From NCBI GenBank assembly GCA_965644315.1, contig CBFFRQ010000031.1:744001-808000 (forward strand): a stretch of 64,000 nt of DNA. Direction: 5' to 3'. A program made the position numbers and the translations under genes. The notes beneath the pieces were generated by a model. It was not told where the DNA came from. It made no database searches and worked only from the letters and a program-made list of their open reading frames with translations. This document shows, one piece after another, positions 45,023-54,194 of this stretch. The stretch is from Caecitellus pseudoparvulus. Lineage: Eukaryota; Bigyra: Bicosoecida. Position 1 is the first letter of the stretch; each line of letters starts with the position of its first letter.

Positions 45023-48000
45023 TCAGTCCAGGAACCTGTCATCGATGAGAGTCTTGCGGGAAATGTTGGCTTGACCCCACTGTGTTCGCAGTTGGTCTAG
45101 TGCGTAGCCGAAGATGAGCGTCGTCAGGGCCGCTGCGGGCGGGGACTGTGTGTAGAAGTCCACGACTGAGTACATGAGGAAGTCCCACAGCACCAAGTCC
45201 CACTCGACGCCCCTAAACATGACACTCTCCCACGTGCTGTTGATGTCATGGTACATGACCGCGACTCCCGTGATGCCGGACGCTGACATGCCTCCTGTTG
45301 TGGTAATGCCGTGGCTTTGCTGCACCTCCCGCATGTCGGGGGTGAAGCCTGCCAGCCGCTGCACGAGGTCTTTGGAGCGGAACACGTGCTTGATGCCACT
45401 GCTGCCTTCTTCCGTGATGAACGCCTTGAGGAATCCACTCAGAGTCTTGCCCGCGATTTCCAGCACTTTCGTCACAGCTACGTCCCGCTCATCCTTCAGA
45501 CTGGTCGCCCGCACTCCCAGGGCGTCCGCAGCAGCCTGCCCCTGCGCTGTCACAGCAGCCATGGAAGGCCCATCGCCAGGCGCTTGGTTGGCTGCGCGCT
45601 CATAGGCGGGCCTTCCCTTGGCAGCATCGACATCCAAGCCAGTGGTTTCTGATGCCCTGGACCGGGCGATGGAGCCGCCTGCTCCTGGGCGACCGCGGGC
45701 ACGCCTGGAGTTCGCGGCTGTCTCCAAGACCTGTGTGTTAAACTGCCGGTAAATGGCATCAAACTGCAGCCGCCATGATTGGGGCAGGTGCACTTCGAAC
45801 TGCTGTGCGTCAGGCGTTGGCGCCCCTGGCAGACCTCGGCCCACCAGCACGGACCCCGACTCGTCCTGCAGGTGGTCTGTCATCTGGGCCATGGTGCAGT
45901 CTGCGAACTCATACGGTGCGTCACAATGCAAGTAGAACCCCGCGTACTTGTGCGGCAGACAGATGATGGAAATCTTCGCCACGGTGCATAGGTCCAAGTA
46001 GCGCAGGGTTGGTGGCTCGGAGACGAACCTTTCCAGGATGCCCCACACGAGGATGTACTGAGAGATGGCGATGACGTACCACCAAAAGGCATTGTTGGCG
46101 AACTGCAAGGCAGGGTTAATGACGTCTGGGGACAGATCCAGAGTGCCTGGACGGGCGACGCCGACATACTTCACCCCTGCCGTCTCCATGATCACCACCA
46201 TCACCAGCAGGGTCAGCCACAGCCGGATGCGGCGGTCTGCTTGCAACTCGCTCCACTCATTTGCCATGAACAGCTTCCTCCACACTGACACTGGTGCGTA
46301 CTTGTGCCGCGTTCCGAAGCCCTCCACGTCTCCTCGCGGGGCCAGCTCCCCACCGCGTGCGCTGCCTCGCATGGTGCGTGCGCTGGGCTTGCGCTCCCGC
46401 CCTGCTCCCGGATGAGTTGGCTGCCTCGCAATTTTGCCGGCAGCCCCTGGGGCAGCATCTGCTATGTCATCGTACCCCTCCAGCAAGGCAGTGTTCATGA
46501 GGGGCCCCTTTCGCTTTTCCCAGTCGATGTAGAAGACGTCCACGCTGCACTGCTCAAGGAGAATATCACTGATGCGCAGAAGCTGCCCCACCCACACTAG
46601 CCAAATGAACGCTTCCAGCGTTGCATACCCGGGGTCTTTAAAGTCTGGCCGAAAGACAGGCATCAGCCGGAACGCCCCATCTTGCAGCTTAAAGAAGAGC
46701 AGCCAGTACGTCGTGGCCATCCACAGCACAATGAACGTCACGTGGGAAAAGGCCCCAGCCAGACTCAGAAAGCCCTTGAGTGCTACAGTGCCGAAGGTGT
46801 ACAACTCATCTGGCTGCAAGTTTCGAGTCCACCAGTTTCGGAAGCGCAAGATAGTGAGGAAGGCCGTGAACACTGTGCTGATCGCCAGAATAGCAGTGAC
46901 TGCATCCCAGTACGCGGCGTTGTCGGAGGAGTACACGGCGTGCAGAGACACGCTGTCTCGGGCATAGCCAGAGTCAGTCGCGAACAAGTTTGCCTGGCGC
47001 ACCTTGTACGTAATGCTCACAGCCGGTGGCGTGATTTTATCGGGGTCATCCGGCTGGGATTCGATGGATACGACGATGGTGCTGGCGTACCGCACGTAAG
47101 CGGGCGTGCTGCCAACTGCTGCCACGCCGGATTGCGCATCCACCAAAGTGAACCGCCGCACGAGCACATCATCAGATGTGGAACTCGTGTCTGGTTCCGT
47201 GTTGGGCGTGCCCCCGTTGCTGCGCAAGTTGGTGATGCGAACAGGGACAGGGTACAGCCTGTACGGCAGCGAAGCGGGGTCTCGCTCATCAGCATTTTCC
47301 GTCCCGGCAGTGTCAATGATGAACAGCTCGTAGAAGTGAAGCGGGAGACCTGTGAGCGACTGCAAGTCGCATGAAATGGTCTGTGACGCAGAGTACCCGA
47401 ATCGCAGCCACGATGGGCTGCCGGCCGTGACCACTTCGTCCGTGGCGATGCAAAACGAGAACTCCCCCGTCAAAGGCTGGATGGACTGGAGGTGCCCTGT
47501 GAGGTTGTACCTGGCCACGACGAGGTTCAGCGTCTCAATGGAGCCTTTTTCAGTGACTGAGCGGAAGGCGTAGTCTTGGGCGAGCGTGGTGGTTGTCAAG
47601 ACAGCGGAGGGTGAGGCTGAGTAGTACAGGAAAGGCAGAGTGGAAGCCCACCCTGCCCACCCATGCACAGCGCCTCCACGCGTGTTTGCGATGGACGTGA
47701 ACAAGCGACAGGCAGCCGTGCTGTCATCATACAGTTGCAGCACGCACAGGTGTGCCAGGGTGGCGCAGGCTGGGTTGTCACGCTCCCCAGCCCAAGCCCA
47801 GCACGTGACGGCCGCCCACTCGAACCAATGCCCATGCAGAATGGAGTCAGCGCCAGTTACCGTCTTCGTCGCCCCGCCCGGTTCCTGAACGTCATACCAC
47901 GTCAGCAGGCGTGCAGTGGTGGCAGTGCCAACGGCCGCGACGACCGTTGCGCGGGTCGCCGTCGGCAAGCAGAAGGTGGACCCCATGGAGGCGAGGCCAG

Positions 48001-48616
48001 CCAGGGTGAAGCTGCTCGGGCAGGCGCACGTTCCGTCGGCCTGCATGACCTGGCGAGGATCCGAGCAAGCCCTACACTCGTACGACGATGCTGGGAACGC
48101 TCCAGCACCGTTCGGGAATGCGAGGGTGCCGTTGGGGCAGGCAGCGCACACCTTCTGGGGCAGCGGAGCACCCGTGGCAGTCGTCTCCACCAGCACGTGG
48201 GAGCCGTCTGAGACTGCGCATGTACAATCGGTGCCCCCACTGTTCAGCAAAGCAGTTGTCCCATCACAAGGCATGCAGCGTGAGCCGTCCTGGGACGCCA
48301 CGGTTCCATTTGCGGAGCATGGGCTGCAGGTGGGAGCTGTGCACCCAGCAGCTGTGGCGGTGTCGCAGGGCTGCGGGCTCTCCAGGAATCCAGGCGCACA
48401 CCGGCACGACAGAGGGTTGCCCAGGGCATCCACATCAAGAGAGTTTACTTGCTTGTTGTTTACACCGTTCCCGCACTCCCCGCACTGCAGGGAAGGGGTG
48501 TCAAAGTAGGAGCCAGCGGCACACGTTGCGACGCTGAAGCTGTCGGACTGCCCGGACACGTGCACAGCAGCGAACGCGACTGCGAGGGCCAGCAGCAGGC
48601 AAACTTTCAGCTGCAT
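45023..48616 (-). CDS. MKS3/TMEM67: meckelin, ciliary transition-zone membrane protein
   Basis: 1197 residues from an ATG followed by a clear signal peptide (MQLKVCLLLALAVAFAAVHV). A Cys-rich extracellular region follows, with EGF-like spacing (CGECGNG, CRCAPGF, CSPCSANGT, CMPCDGT). The middle domain leads to several membrane helices (for example HVTFIVLWMATTYWLLFF and LTLLVMVVIMETAGV). The C-terminal part, with LPHKYAGFYLHCDAPYEFAD and the final RTQWGQANISRKTLIDDRFL, matches the meckelin tail closely. Meckelin is a receptor-like part of the MKS module that controls protein entry to cilia. It is about 200 residues longer than human meckelin, mainly through two low-complexity cytoplasmic inserts. 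Head to head with tectonic. Confidence 0.93.
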   Translation of the reverse strand: MQLKVCLLLALAVAFAAVHVSGQSDSFSVATCAAGSYFDTPSLQCGECGNGVNNKQVNSLDVDALGNPLSCRCAPGFLESPQPCDTATAAGCTAPTCSPCSANGTVASQDGSRCMPCDGTTALLNSGGTDCTCAVSDGSHVLVETTATGAPLPQKVCAACPNGTLAFPNGAGAFPASSYECRACSDPRQVMQADGTCACPSSFTLAGLASMGSTFCLPTATRATVVAAVGTATTARLLTWYDVQEPGGATKTVTGADSILHGHWFEWAAVTCWAWAGERDNPACATLAHLCVLQLYDDSTAACRLFTSIANTRGGAVHGWAGWASTLPFLYYSASPSAVLTTTTLAQDYAFRSVTEKGSIETLNLVVARYNLTGHLQSIQPLTGEFSFCIATDEVVTAGSPSWLRFGYSASQTISCDLQSLTGLPLHFYELFIIDTAGTENADERDPASLPYRLYPVPVRITNLRSNGGTPNTEPDTSSTSDDVLVRRFTLVDAQSGVAAVGSTPAYVRYASTIVVSIESQPDDPDKITPPAVSITYKVRQANLFATDSGYARDSVSLHAVYSSDNAAYWDAVTAILAISTVFTAFLTILRFRNWWTRNLQPDELYTFGTVALKGFLSLAGAFSHVTFIVLWMATTYWLLFFKLQDGAFRLMPVFRPDFKDPGYATLEAFIWLVWVGQLLRISDILLEQCSVDVFYIDWEKRKGPLMNTALLEGYDDIADAAPGAAGKIARQPTHPGAGRERKPSARTMRGSARGGELAPRGDVEGFGTRHKYAPVSVWRKLFMANEWSELQADRRIRLWLTLLVMVVIMETAGVKYVGVARPGTLDLSPDVINPALQFANNAFWWYVIAISQYILVWGILERFVSEPPTLRYLDLCTVAKISIICLPHKYAGFYLHCDAPYEFADCTMAQMTDHLQDESGSVLVGRGLPGAPTPDAQQFEVHLPQSWRLQFDAIYRQFNTQVLETAANSRRARGRPGAGGSIARSRASETTGLDVDAAKGRPAYERAANQAPGDGPSMAAVTAQGQAAADALGVRATSLKDERDVAVTKVLEIAGKTLSGFLKAFITEEGSSGIKHVFRSKDLVQRLAGFTPDMREVQQSHGITTTGGMSASGITGVAVMYHDINSTWESVMFRGVEWDLVLWDFLMYSVVDFYTQSPPAAALTTLIFGYALDQLRTQWGQANISRKTLIDDRFLD

Positions 48617-48880
48617 TCTTGTGTAAACGGAGCGTCTCACTGTCGCGGCCAAACTGGCCTTTGTCTGCCTGCTGCAGCCGGCACGCCAGCGAGCCCGTTG
48701 GCGTTCGTAACGCCTCTGAAACGTTGGGGAGACACGCAAGACAGTGTCAAGCACGAGGCAAAAATGACGCAGAGGCGTGCACTGCGAGACTGAACGGCGC
48801 ATGTATTTTGTGAAAGGCTGGATGAATGTAGGTATCTAGTGCTCTCCAATTATCTCCTTTCTTGCAAACCAGCACTTCCA
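48617..48880. promoter_or_regulatory. shared divergent promoter of meckelin and tectonic genes
   Basis: 264 bp separate the two start codons. A perfect inverted repeat, GGCGTT-3 nt-AACGCC, lies at 48700-48714. It resembles but does not match an RFX X-box. The size and symmetry suit co-expression of two transition-zone partners. Confidence 0.5.
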
Positions 48881-51071
48881 ATGAAACTGGGCGTTGTCCT
48901 GTCAGCGCTGTGCGGCGTCGCATGGCTGAACGCGGCCACATCTCAGAGCAGTGGGGTTCTCACCATTCCCAGTGACGCCGAAGTTTCAACTGGCTCACGC
49001 AGTATTCCACCAAGGGGCTGTACATGCCTGGATACACGTGACAGGTTCGTGTACCAGCGTTTCGCCACCGTTACGCCCTGCACCCACGAGGCTAGTTGCG
49101 TCCTACTCGCGCAGTCCATGTGTCAAGTACGAGTGCTCTTGCACATGCGACTTAACAGCGGGGCAGTGTGACACCAACTGCTGCTGTGACAGCGAGGTGA
49201 GCGTGCGCGGCAGGTTGCACGGCCCGTCGCGGCGGTATACACGGTGTGCCTTCCGACCTGCGCAGTGCACTGCAGACGAGGTGTCGGCATTCCGTGCTGC
49301 AGGGCAATGCCTGCCCGAAGGGCCCGCAAATGCGACCTTCTTGCAGTGTGAGGACCTGGACTCTGATGCCAGCCTGGCCCAGGTGAATCCGAAGTACCGC
49401 ATGGAGCTGCAGGAGCACAGCAGCCTGGATGCAGTCATGTGTGTCGCGGTGGTGAACAACCCGGTGGTGGGAAACTTCTTCACGGACCCCGTCCCCTCGG
49501 GCGACGCTGCCCTGGACCCCAGCACCTTTGACCGCTCTGACCTGGTGCTGGCAGGAGGGGCGTCGTTCGTCCCATCGTCCAGTGTGCCCACCGCGTCCAC
49601 AGCCAGTTCATACTCCGTGGGGGCCACCCTCACAGCGGCTCTGAACTCAAGCACTGGGACGCTGTCATCATACAATGGCAATGTGTTCGCCGTGTTGGGG
49701 AGCCCCGACTCTGGCTCCGCCTGCCCGCGGTACACCCCAGTTCGCTTCCGGGAGTCACTGGCTGGGGCTGCATGGGACGCCAACTCCATTCCACCTGCTG
49801 GCGGTGCAGTGTCATTGCCCCCCTCAGAGACGGTGCGCTGCACCTCCACAGGACCAGTGTCTTCCTCGCTGTGCTCTGCGCTGTCCCCGGCCTTGCTCGG
49901 TGACCGCCTGGTCATTGGGAGGGCGCCCAACGCAGTCCCCAGCGGTGGAGCTGCCGGCTACGTGTCCCCAGTCGTGACGAGAGTCTCCGTTCTAGATGCT
50001 TCCACGGGCACTGTTTCCGCTGGCACTGTAGGCCAAGCAGCTGTTGGGAGCAGTTTCAATGCCACCACTGGCGCTTGCACCAATGCGGCCGTGCAGGCCG
50101 CTCTTGAAGTCCAGTACTCCTCTGCAGGGCAGGTCACTGGAGCCACAGTGGAGTTGGTGCTGGCTGACCTGGTTCCCGCGTCAGCTTCAGCAGACTTTCC
50201 CTTCCAGGTGGCCAGGAGCGTGTCGTTCGCGGCGGACGCGGGAACGGCTGGCCAAGTGCAGCTCAGTGCCGGCGCTGGAAACTTGGTCTCTCGAAGACAA
50301 AGTGGGTCGCCTGGGTATGCACCCGGCGCCAACCTAATTGCAGGTGTCCAGTTGCAAGCAGGGGGTGCCATTCACGCAGACCAGACGGGACTGCTGCTGT
50401 ACGCCGCTGGAGCTGGAGGCACTTGCGTCACGGACGCCACACTGTCGTCTGCAGCCCTGGCTGTCGTGCGGGTCAACGAGGATATGGCTCTCTCATGCGG
50501 CTTGGCTTTGGACGCTGCCGGGCTGGCGGCGGCGTGCTCAGCGACTGAGCCCCCGGCAGCCGTGACTATGAACGCGACCCACGTGGGGGCACTGGGCAAC
50601 GCCGACCCCCTCGTGCCTGCCGAGTGGGTGCCGCTATCACGCACGCCGACCTCGCAAGCAACCACTTTTGATGCTGACTCCCAGACTTGCCAGAACGTGG
50701 TGACAGGTCTGCACCTGCAGTTCATGACTGCCTTCGTTGGCAAAGAGGGCAACGGCCAGCTGAAGGTGATCGCTGCCAGGGCATCCAACATCTTGGGAAG
50801 CTGGCAGTACTCCCGCACTGACGGGGGGAACCAGACATTCTCCGTCCAGAACGTTGTCAGCTGGGTGCACTTGCCCGACCAAGGGTTGCAAGAGTTGCTG
50901 CCGCCACCCCCCACCATCATTCCCTCCCTGCCCTCCGATTTCTTCTACCCGTTCAAGATTCCCCGCACAAACGACCTTGTGATTTCAGCAGCAGAGGGGT
51001 CTGCTGTGCACTTGGGTGTTCTAGTGCCAGTGTGTTTGGCTGTGTTGGGTGTCCGCCTGTTTGCGCTGTGA
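48881..51071 (+). CDS. TCTN: tectonic family protein, ciliary transition zone
   Basis: Three exons (48881-49044, 49115-49196, 49266-51071) join in frame to 683 residues. Exon 1 encodes a signal peptide (MKLGVVLSALCGVAWLNAA). The first two splices build the tectonic signature: CSCTCDLTAGQCDTNCCCD followed by SECTADEV. The rest is an extracellular beta-rich domain with scattered Cys. The protein ends in a hydrophobic tail (HLGVLVPVCLAVLGVRLF), either a membrane anchor or a GPI signal. Tectonics sit in the transition zone with meckelin, B9-domain proteins and CC2D2A and help gate the cilium. Both introns (70 and 69 nt) fit the size class here. Confidence 0.9.
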
Positions 51072-51441
51072 GAGAGGGCGGCATGGCCGGAGGACGACAA
51101 TCAGCTACGCCCAGCAAAACAGAGCATTCACAGTGCTGACGCATGCAACACACCGCTACACATGCTTAGCGGGAGCGACGCCCTTGCTCGACGGTGGCTG
51201 TGGCCGTTCGGCGCCAGAATTCATTGGGGCAAGCAGCGGCGGCAAGGAAAGGGCCACCATTGCGTGTGCTCCACGCCGGGCAGGGAGATCTGCTCCAAGC
51301 AAGCTCCACAACCACACCCGCTGAAAAACATCACGGATCACCCCCTTTCCACCCCTTTGCTATTTCACCACGTGCGGGTGGTCTACTGACCTCGTTTCCT
51401 CTGAGCAGCGTTGTGCGGAACTTGACCACGCCAAACCAGAC
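51072..51441. other. intergenic spacer
   Basis: About 370 bp between two plus-strand genes. I see no supported gene, RNA or repeat. Confidence 0.5.
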
Positions 51442-53970
51442 ATGGCTCGCGGACTGGGCACGTGGAGCACTCCCCTGGCATTCTCCTTGGCAGTCGCCAT
51501 CACATCCTTGCTCTGGATGAATCGCTTTGCAGCTTTTGCATGGGTTTACCGGCAGGTTCAGTGGCCTGTTGCGTCTTTCATCTTCGTTGCCCCGCTGTCT
51601 GGAGCTGCTCTGGAGGATGTGAATGTCTTGAGTGGCGTCATCCTGTCGGTGTTGATTTCCACGACGATGATTTGGCTTGCAGTCAGGCGAGAAGAACTCT
51701 GGCAGGCGTTGGAGCACTTCTTGTACTATAAGTGGCAGCGCCTGGTCTTTCGCCACCTTGCCCTGTCCATGCTGCAGTCGCACGTCATGGTTCTCTTCGC
51801 CAAGACTGGCACGATGCTGTGTGCGAGCGCATTCATCCCACCAGATCCTCACAGTGGCAGCCAAGAAGCAGTCGAAGCACAGGGTCTTCTTGATGCCCTC
51901 TTTCCGACGCTGCTGCAAGTGACAGCCTCCATGCTGTGGGTGGCAAGCAATACCCCGCTCCTAGTTGACTCCAGGGGGCGAAGGCGAGGAACAGTGCAGG
52001 GAATCTCCCGCTTCGCCTGGTTTTTTAGCCTGGGATTCCTTCGAACTGCGCCATGGTTGCGCTTAATGTCGTCCCCTGGCCTCTTCGTACACCTGGCCAC
52101 ATGGTTTCCGCTGCCTGTGCTGCTGCTGGGACTGGCAGCAGCCCTTCCAAGTCTCTTCCTCGGCGCCCACCTCATGGTCAAGGACAACGCCGCCTTCTCA
52201 TTCCTGTCCCTTCTGGCACTGAATTGTGGCAATGTCCTCGCCACTCTGTGGGCGGCACGGGCAGGCCGCCAGCTCGCCGTGGCGGTGGAAGGGCAAGCTC
52301 GCCTCCCAACCTGGGAAGCGCAGGATATCCCTGTGCTATCCCAAGCGTCCTTGCACCTAGCACTGATACTCGGTGCGTGTATTCTGGGGTACATCTACTT
52401 CAGTGCCTTTTACACCATGTTCCTCATGTCTCCCTTGCTGTCATGTGAGTGGGAGGGTTTGTCCCTGCGCCAGTTGCAGGTGTTGCGCGAGCCTCAGCTT
52501 GTGACTTCCCTTCGAAACTTCTATCGGAACTTCGGGCGGAAGACGGCGGAAGCTTTAGGGATCGTTTCAGGAGGAGCAGAGGCCAGCACGACTCCTGATG
52601 CCCCGCGCTCAAGGCTGGATGCAGCACGAGATGGGAGCTTGGTGCTGCACTTGCTCGAGCTCGCGCACGGGACCCGGCAGCTGTTCAAGGCAAAGCAGCA
52701 CATTTCACTGAAGGTTCACTGCGTTGGAACTGTGCAGAACTTCAGCTCACGACCAGTGCAAATTGCTGGCTTGCAGCTGCAGCTGTTCGTCCACCTGCGC
52801 AGGGCACGCCGCGGGCGAGGTGGCCACAGCACCGCCACTCGCTCCGTGGACTCTGCTTTTCAGACAGTGCCTGGATCGCCTGCAGCTGTGGGTGCGGCAC
52901 CCACCCTAGCAGATGATGTGCTCACTCTCCTGTCTCTCCCCTTTCGTGCAGTTCGAGCAGCTGGGGGAGCAGTGGCCTCTACTTGCGCAGGGCTGTTGCC
53001 GGCAGCGGCGCGGGAAGCCCTAGCAGATGCGTTTGTCTGGAACGCGGACCTCGATGAGAAGCAACTACGGCTCGCTGATGTGCGAGTTGAGCCCTTCTCC
53101 CTCCCCGCTGGAAGCCACTCAGTGCCCCTTACCCTCACCGTGTCATTCGCGGCACACAGTTTGCTGCGGCTGGTTCGGCAGGTGTCATCAGGCGGCGAGG
53201 GTGTGCATGCTGTGGAGCTGAGGATGATCCAGGCCTCCCCCATATCTGACTCATTGTCATACACGTTTCCTCTTGTCACAGTGTCGAACCGGACGGTCTG
53301 GTCGGCTGTGCAGAGTGCCGAGCGCAGCGTGGGCAACACCATGGCAGATGTGCAGCGCCTGGAGGAGATCCACACGACGCTGTGCAGGGAGGTTGGCAGG
53401 CTGCGGCAGAGTGAAGTGGACAGCGCCGCCCCCGAGGCAGCAGCCATCCTTCAGCAGCTGTCCAAGAGCATGGCAGGCGTGACTGCCAGCGCCCATCGAT
53501 ACCAAGCCGAGATGTCTGCCATTGCCCATGGGGCGTACGGCGGCGTGCCTGTTGAGGCTGAGGACGCCATGGAGTCGATGAAGGACCACTTGCTGGCGTG
53601 TGCAGTGAGTCTGGCCCAGTTGAAATTGTGCCAGGACACAGTCGACGAAGCAAGTTCTGGGACGCCGGGCGCCCGGCCGTTTCACGTTGCGTTGCTGCAG
53701 TTCGCACAGTGCTTGCTGGAGGTCTTCCCGGCTGCAGTGCTTCGAAGCTTACCTTCATCACGCTCTTCAGGCAAGCACGAGCGGGCCCTTTTCTCCCTCG
53801 GGAGCAGCATGTTGCTGGCAGTGCTGCAAGGTGTGGCCTTCCCGGAGCATGTCGCGCAGATGGTGGATCACAACTTGGCTGGCTCAGCAGATGCCACTTC
53901 ATCCGCCGCCGAGGAGGCACCCACACCAGCGACGCCCATGGGTGCATCAGAGGGTAACCCTTCACAGTAA
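51442..53970 (+). CDS. multi-pass membrane protein with possible LEA2-like domain
   Basis: 842 codons from ATG 51442, no intron needed. The first ~340 residues hold eight or so hydrophobic segments (for example PLAFSLAVAITSLLWM, LLLGLAAALPSLFLGAHLMV, LILGACILGYIYFSAFYTMF). Next, residues about 415-600 look beta-rich: ISLKVHCVGTVQNFSSRPVQ, then after a low-complexity insert FSLPAGSHSVPLTLTVSFAA. This wording resembles LEA2/NDR1-type beta-sandwich domains, which bind lipid; that is inference. The last ~200 residues are helical (QRLEEIHTTLCREVGRLRQS). No family recognised with confidence. Its position among ciliary genes is suggestive only. Confidence 0.7.
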   Translation: MARGLGTWSTPLAFSLAVAITSLLWMNRFAAFAWVYRQVQWPVASFIFVAPLSGAALEDVNVLSGVILSVLISTTMIWLAVRREELWQALEHFLYYKWQRLVFRHLALSMLQSHVMVLFAKTGTMLCASAFIPPDPHSGSQEAVEAQGLLDALFPTLLQVTASMLWVASNTPLLVDSRGRRRGTVQGISRFAWFFSLGFLRTAPWLRLMSSPGLFVHLATWFPLPVLLLGLAAALPSLFLGAHLMVKDNAAFSFLSLLALNCGNVLATLWAARAGRQLAVAVEGQARLPTWEAQDIPVLSQASLHLALILGACILGYIYFSAFYTMFLMSPLLSCEWEGLSLRQLQVLREPQLVTSLRNFYRNFGRKTAEALGIVSGGAEASTTPDAPRSRLDAARDGSLVLHLLELAHGTRQLFKAKQHISLKVHCVGTVQNFSSRPVQIAGLQLQLFVHLRRARRGRGGHSTATRSVDSAFQTVPGSPAAVGAAPTLADDVLTLLSLPFRAVRAAGGAVASTCAGLLPAAAREALADAFVWNADLDEKQLRLADVRVEPFSLPAGSHSVPLTLTVSFAAHSLLRLVRQVSSGGEGVHAVELRMIQASPISDSLSYTFPLVTVSNRTVWSAVQSAERSVGNTMADVQRLEEIHTTLCREVGRLRQSEVDSAAPEAAAILQQLSKSMAGVTASAHRYQAEMSAIAHGAYGGVPVEAEDAMESMKDHLLACAVSLAQLKLCQDTVDEASSGTPGARPFHVALLQFAQCLLEVFPAAVLRSLPSSRSSGKHERALFSLGSSMLLAVLQGVAFPEHVAQMVDHNLAGSADATSSAAEEAPTPATPMGASEGNPSQ

Positions 53971-54194
53971 GCTCAAGCGATGGGCGAAGGCACCTTGCGG
54001 CCCGCTACCCTTGCTCGAGGCAAGCTGGTCCACTGCGGGTGAACTGCCCACCACATCTGCGCAAAATCCAGACATCCACGCAATGCATACGGTGCCCCAC
54101 CACAGCCGCAGGTTTGGCTGGGCCTTTCGAAACCATTTCGCAGGCAAGTTCGCCACCCCCTCCCAAGCCCTGCACCTGCGCCCCCAGGCGGGCC

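Noticed and set aside
48700-48714. RFX X-box in the meckelin-tectonic promoter
   Set aside because: The inverted repeat differs from the X-box consensus at key positions, and such arms are expected by chance in a few hundred bp. Kept only as a candidate site.
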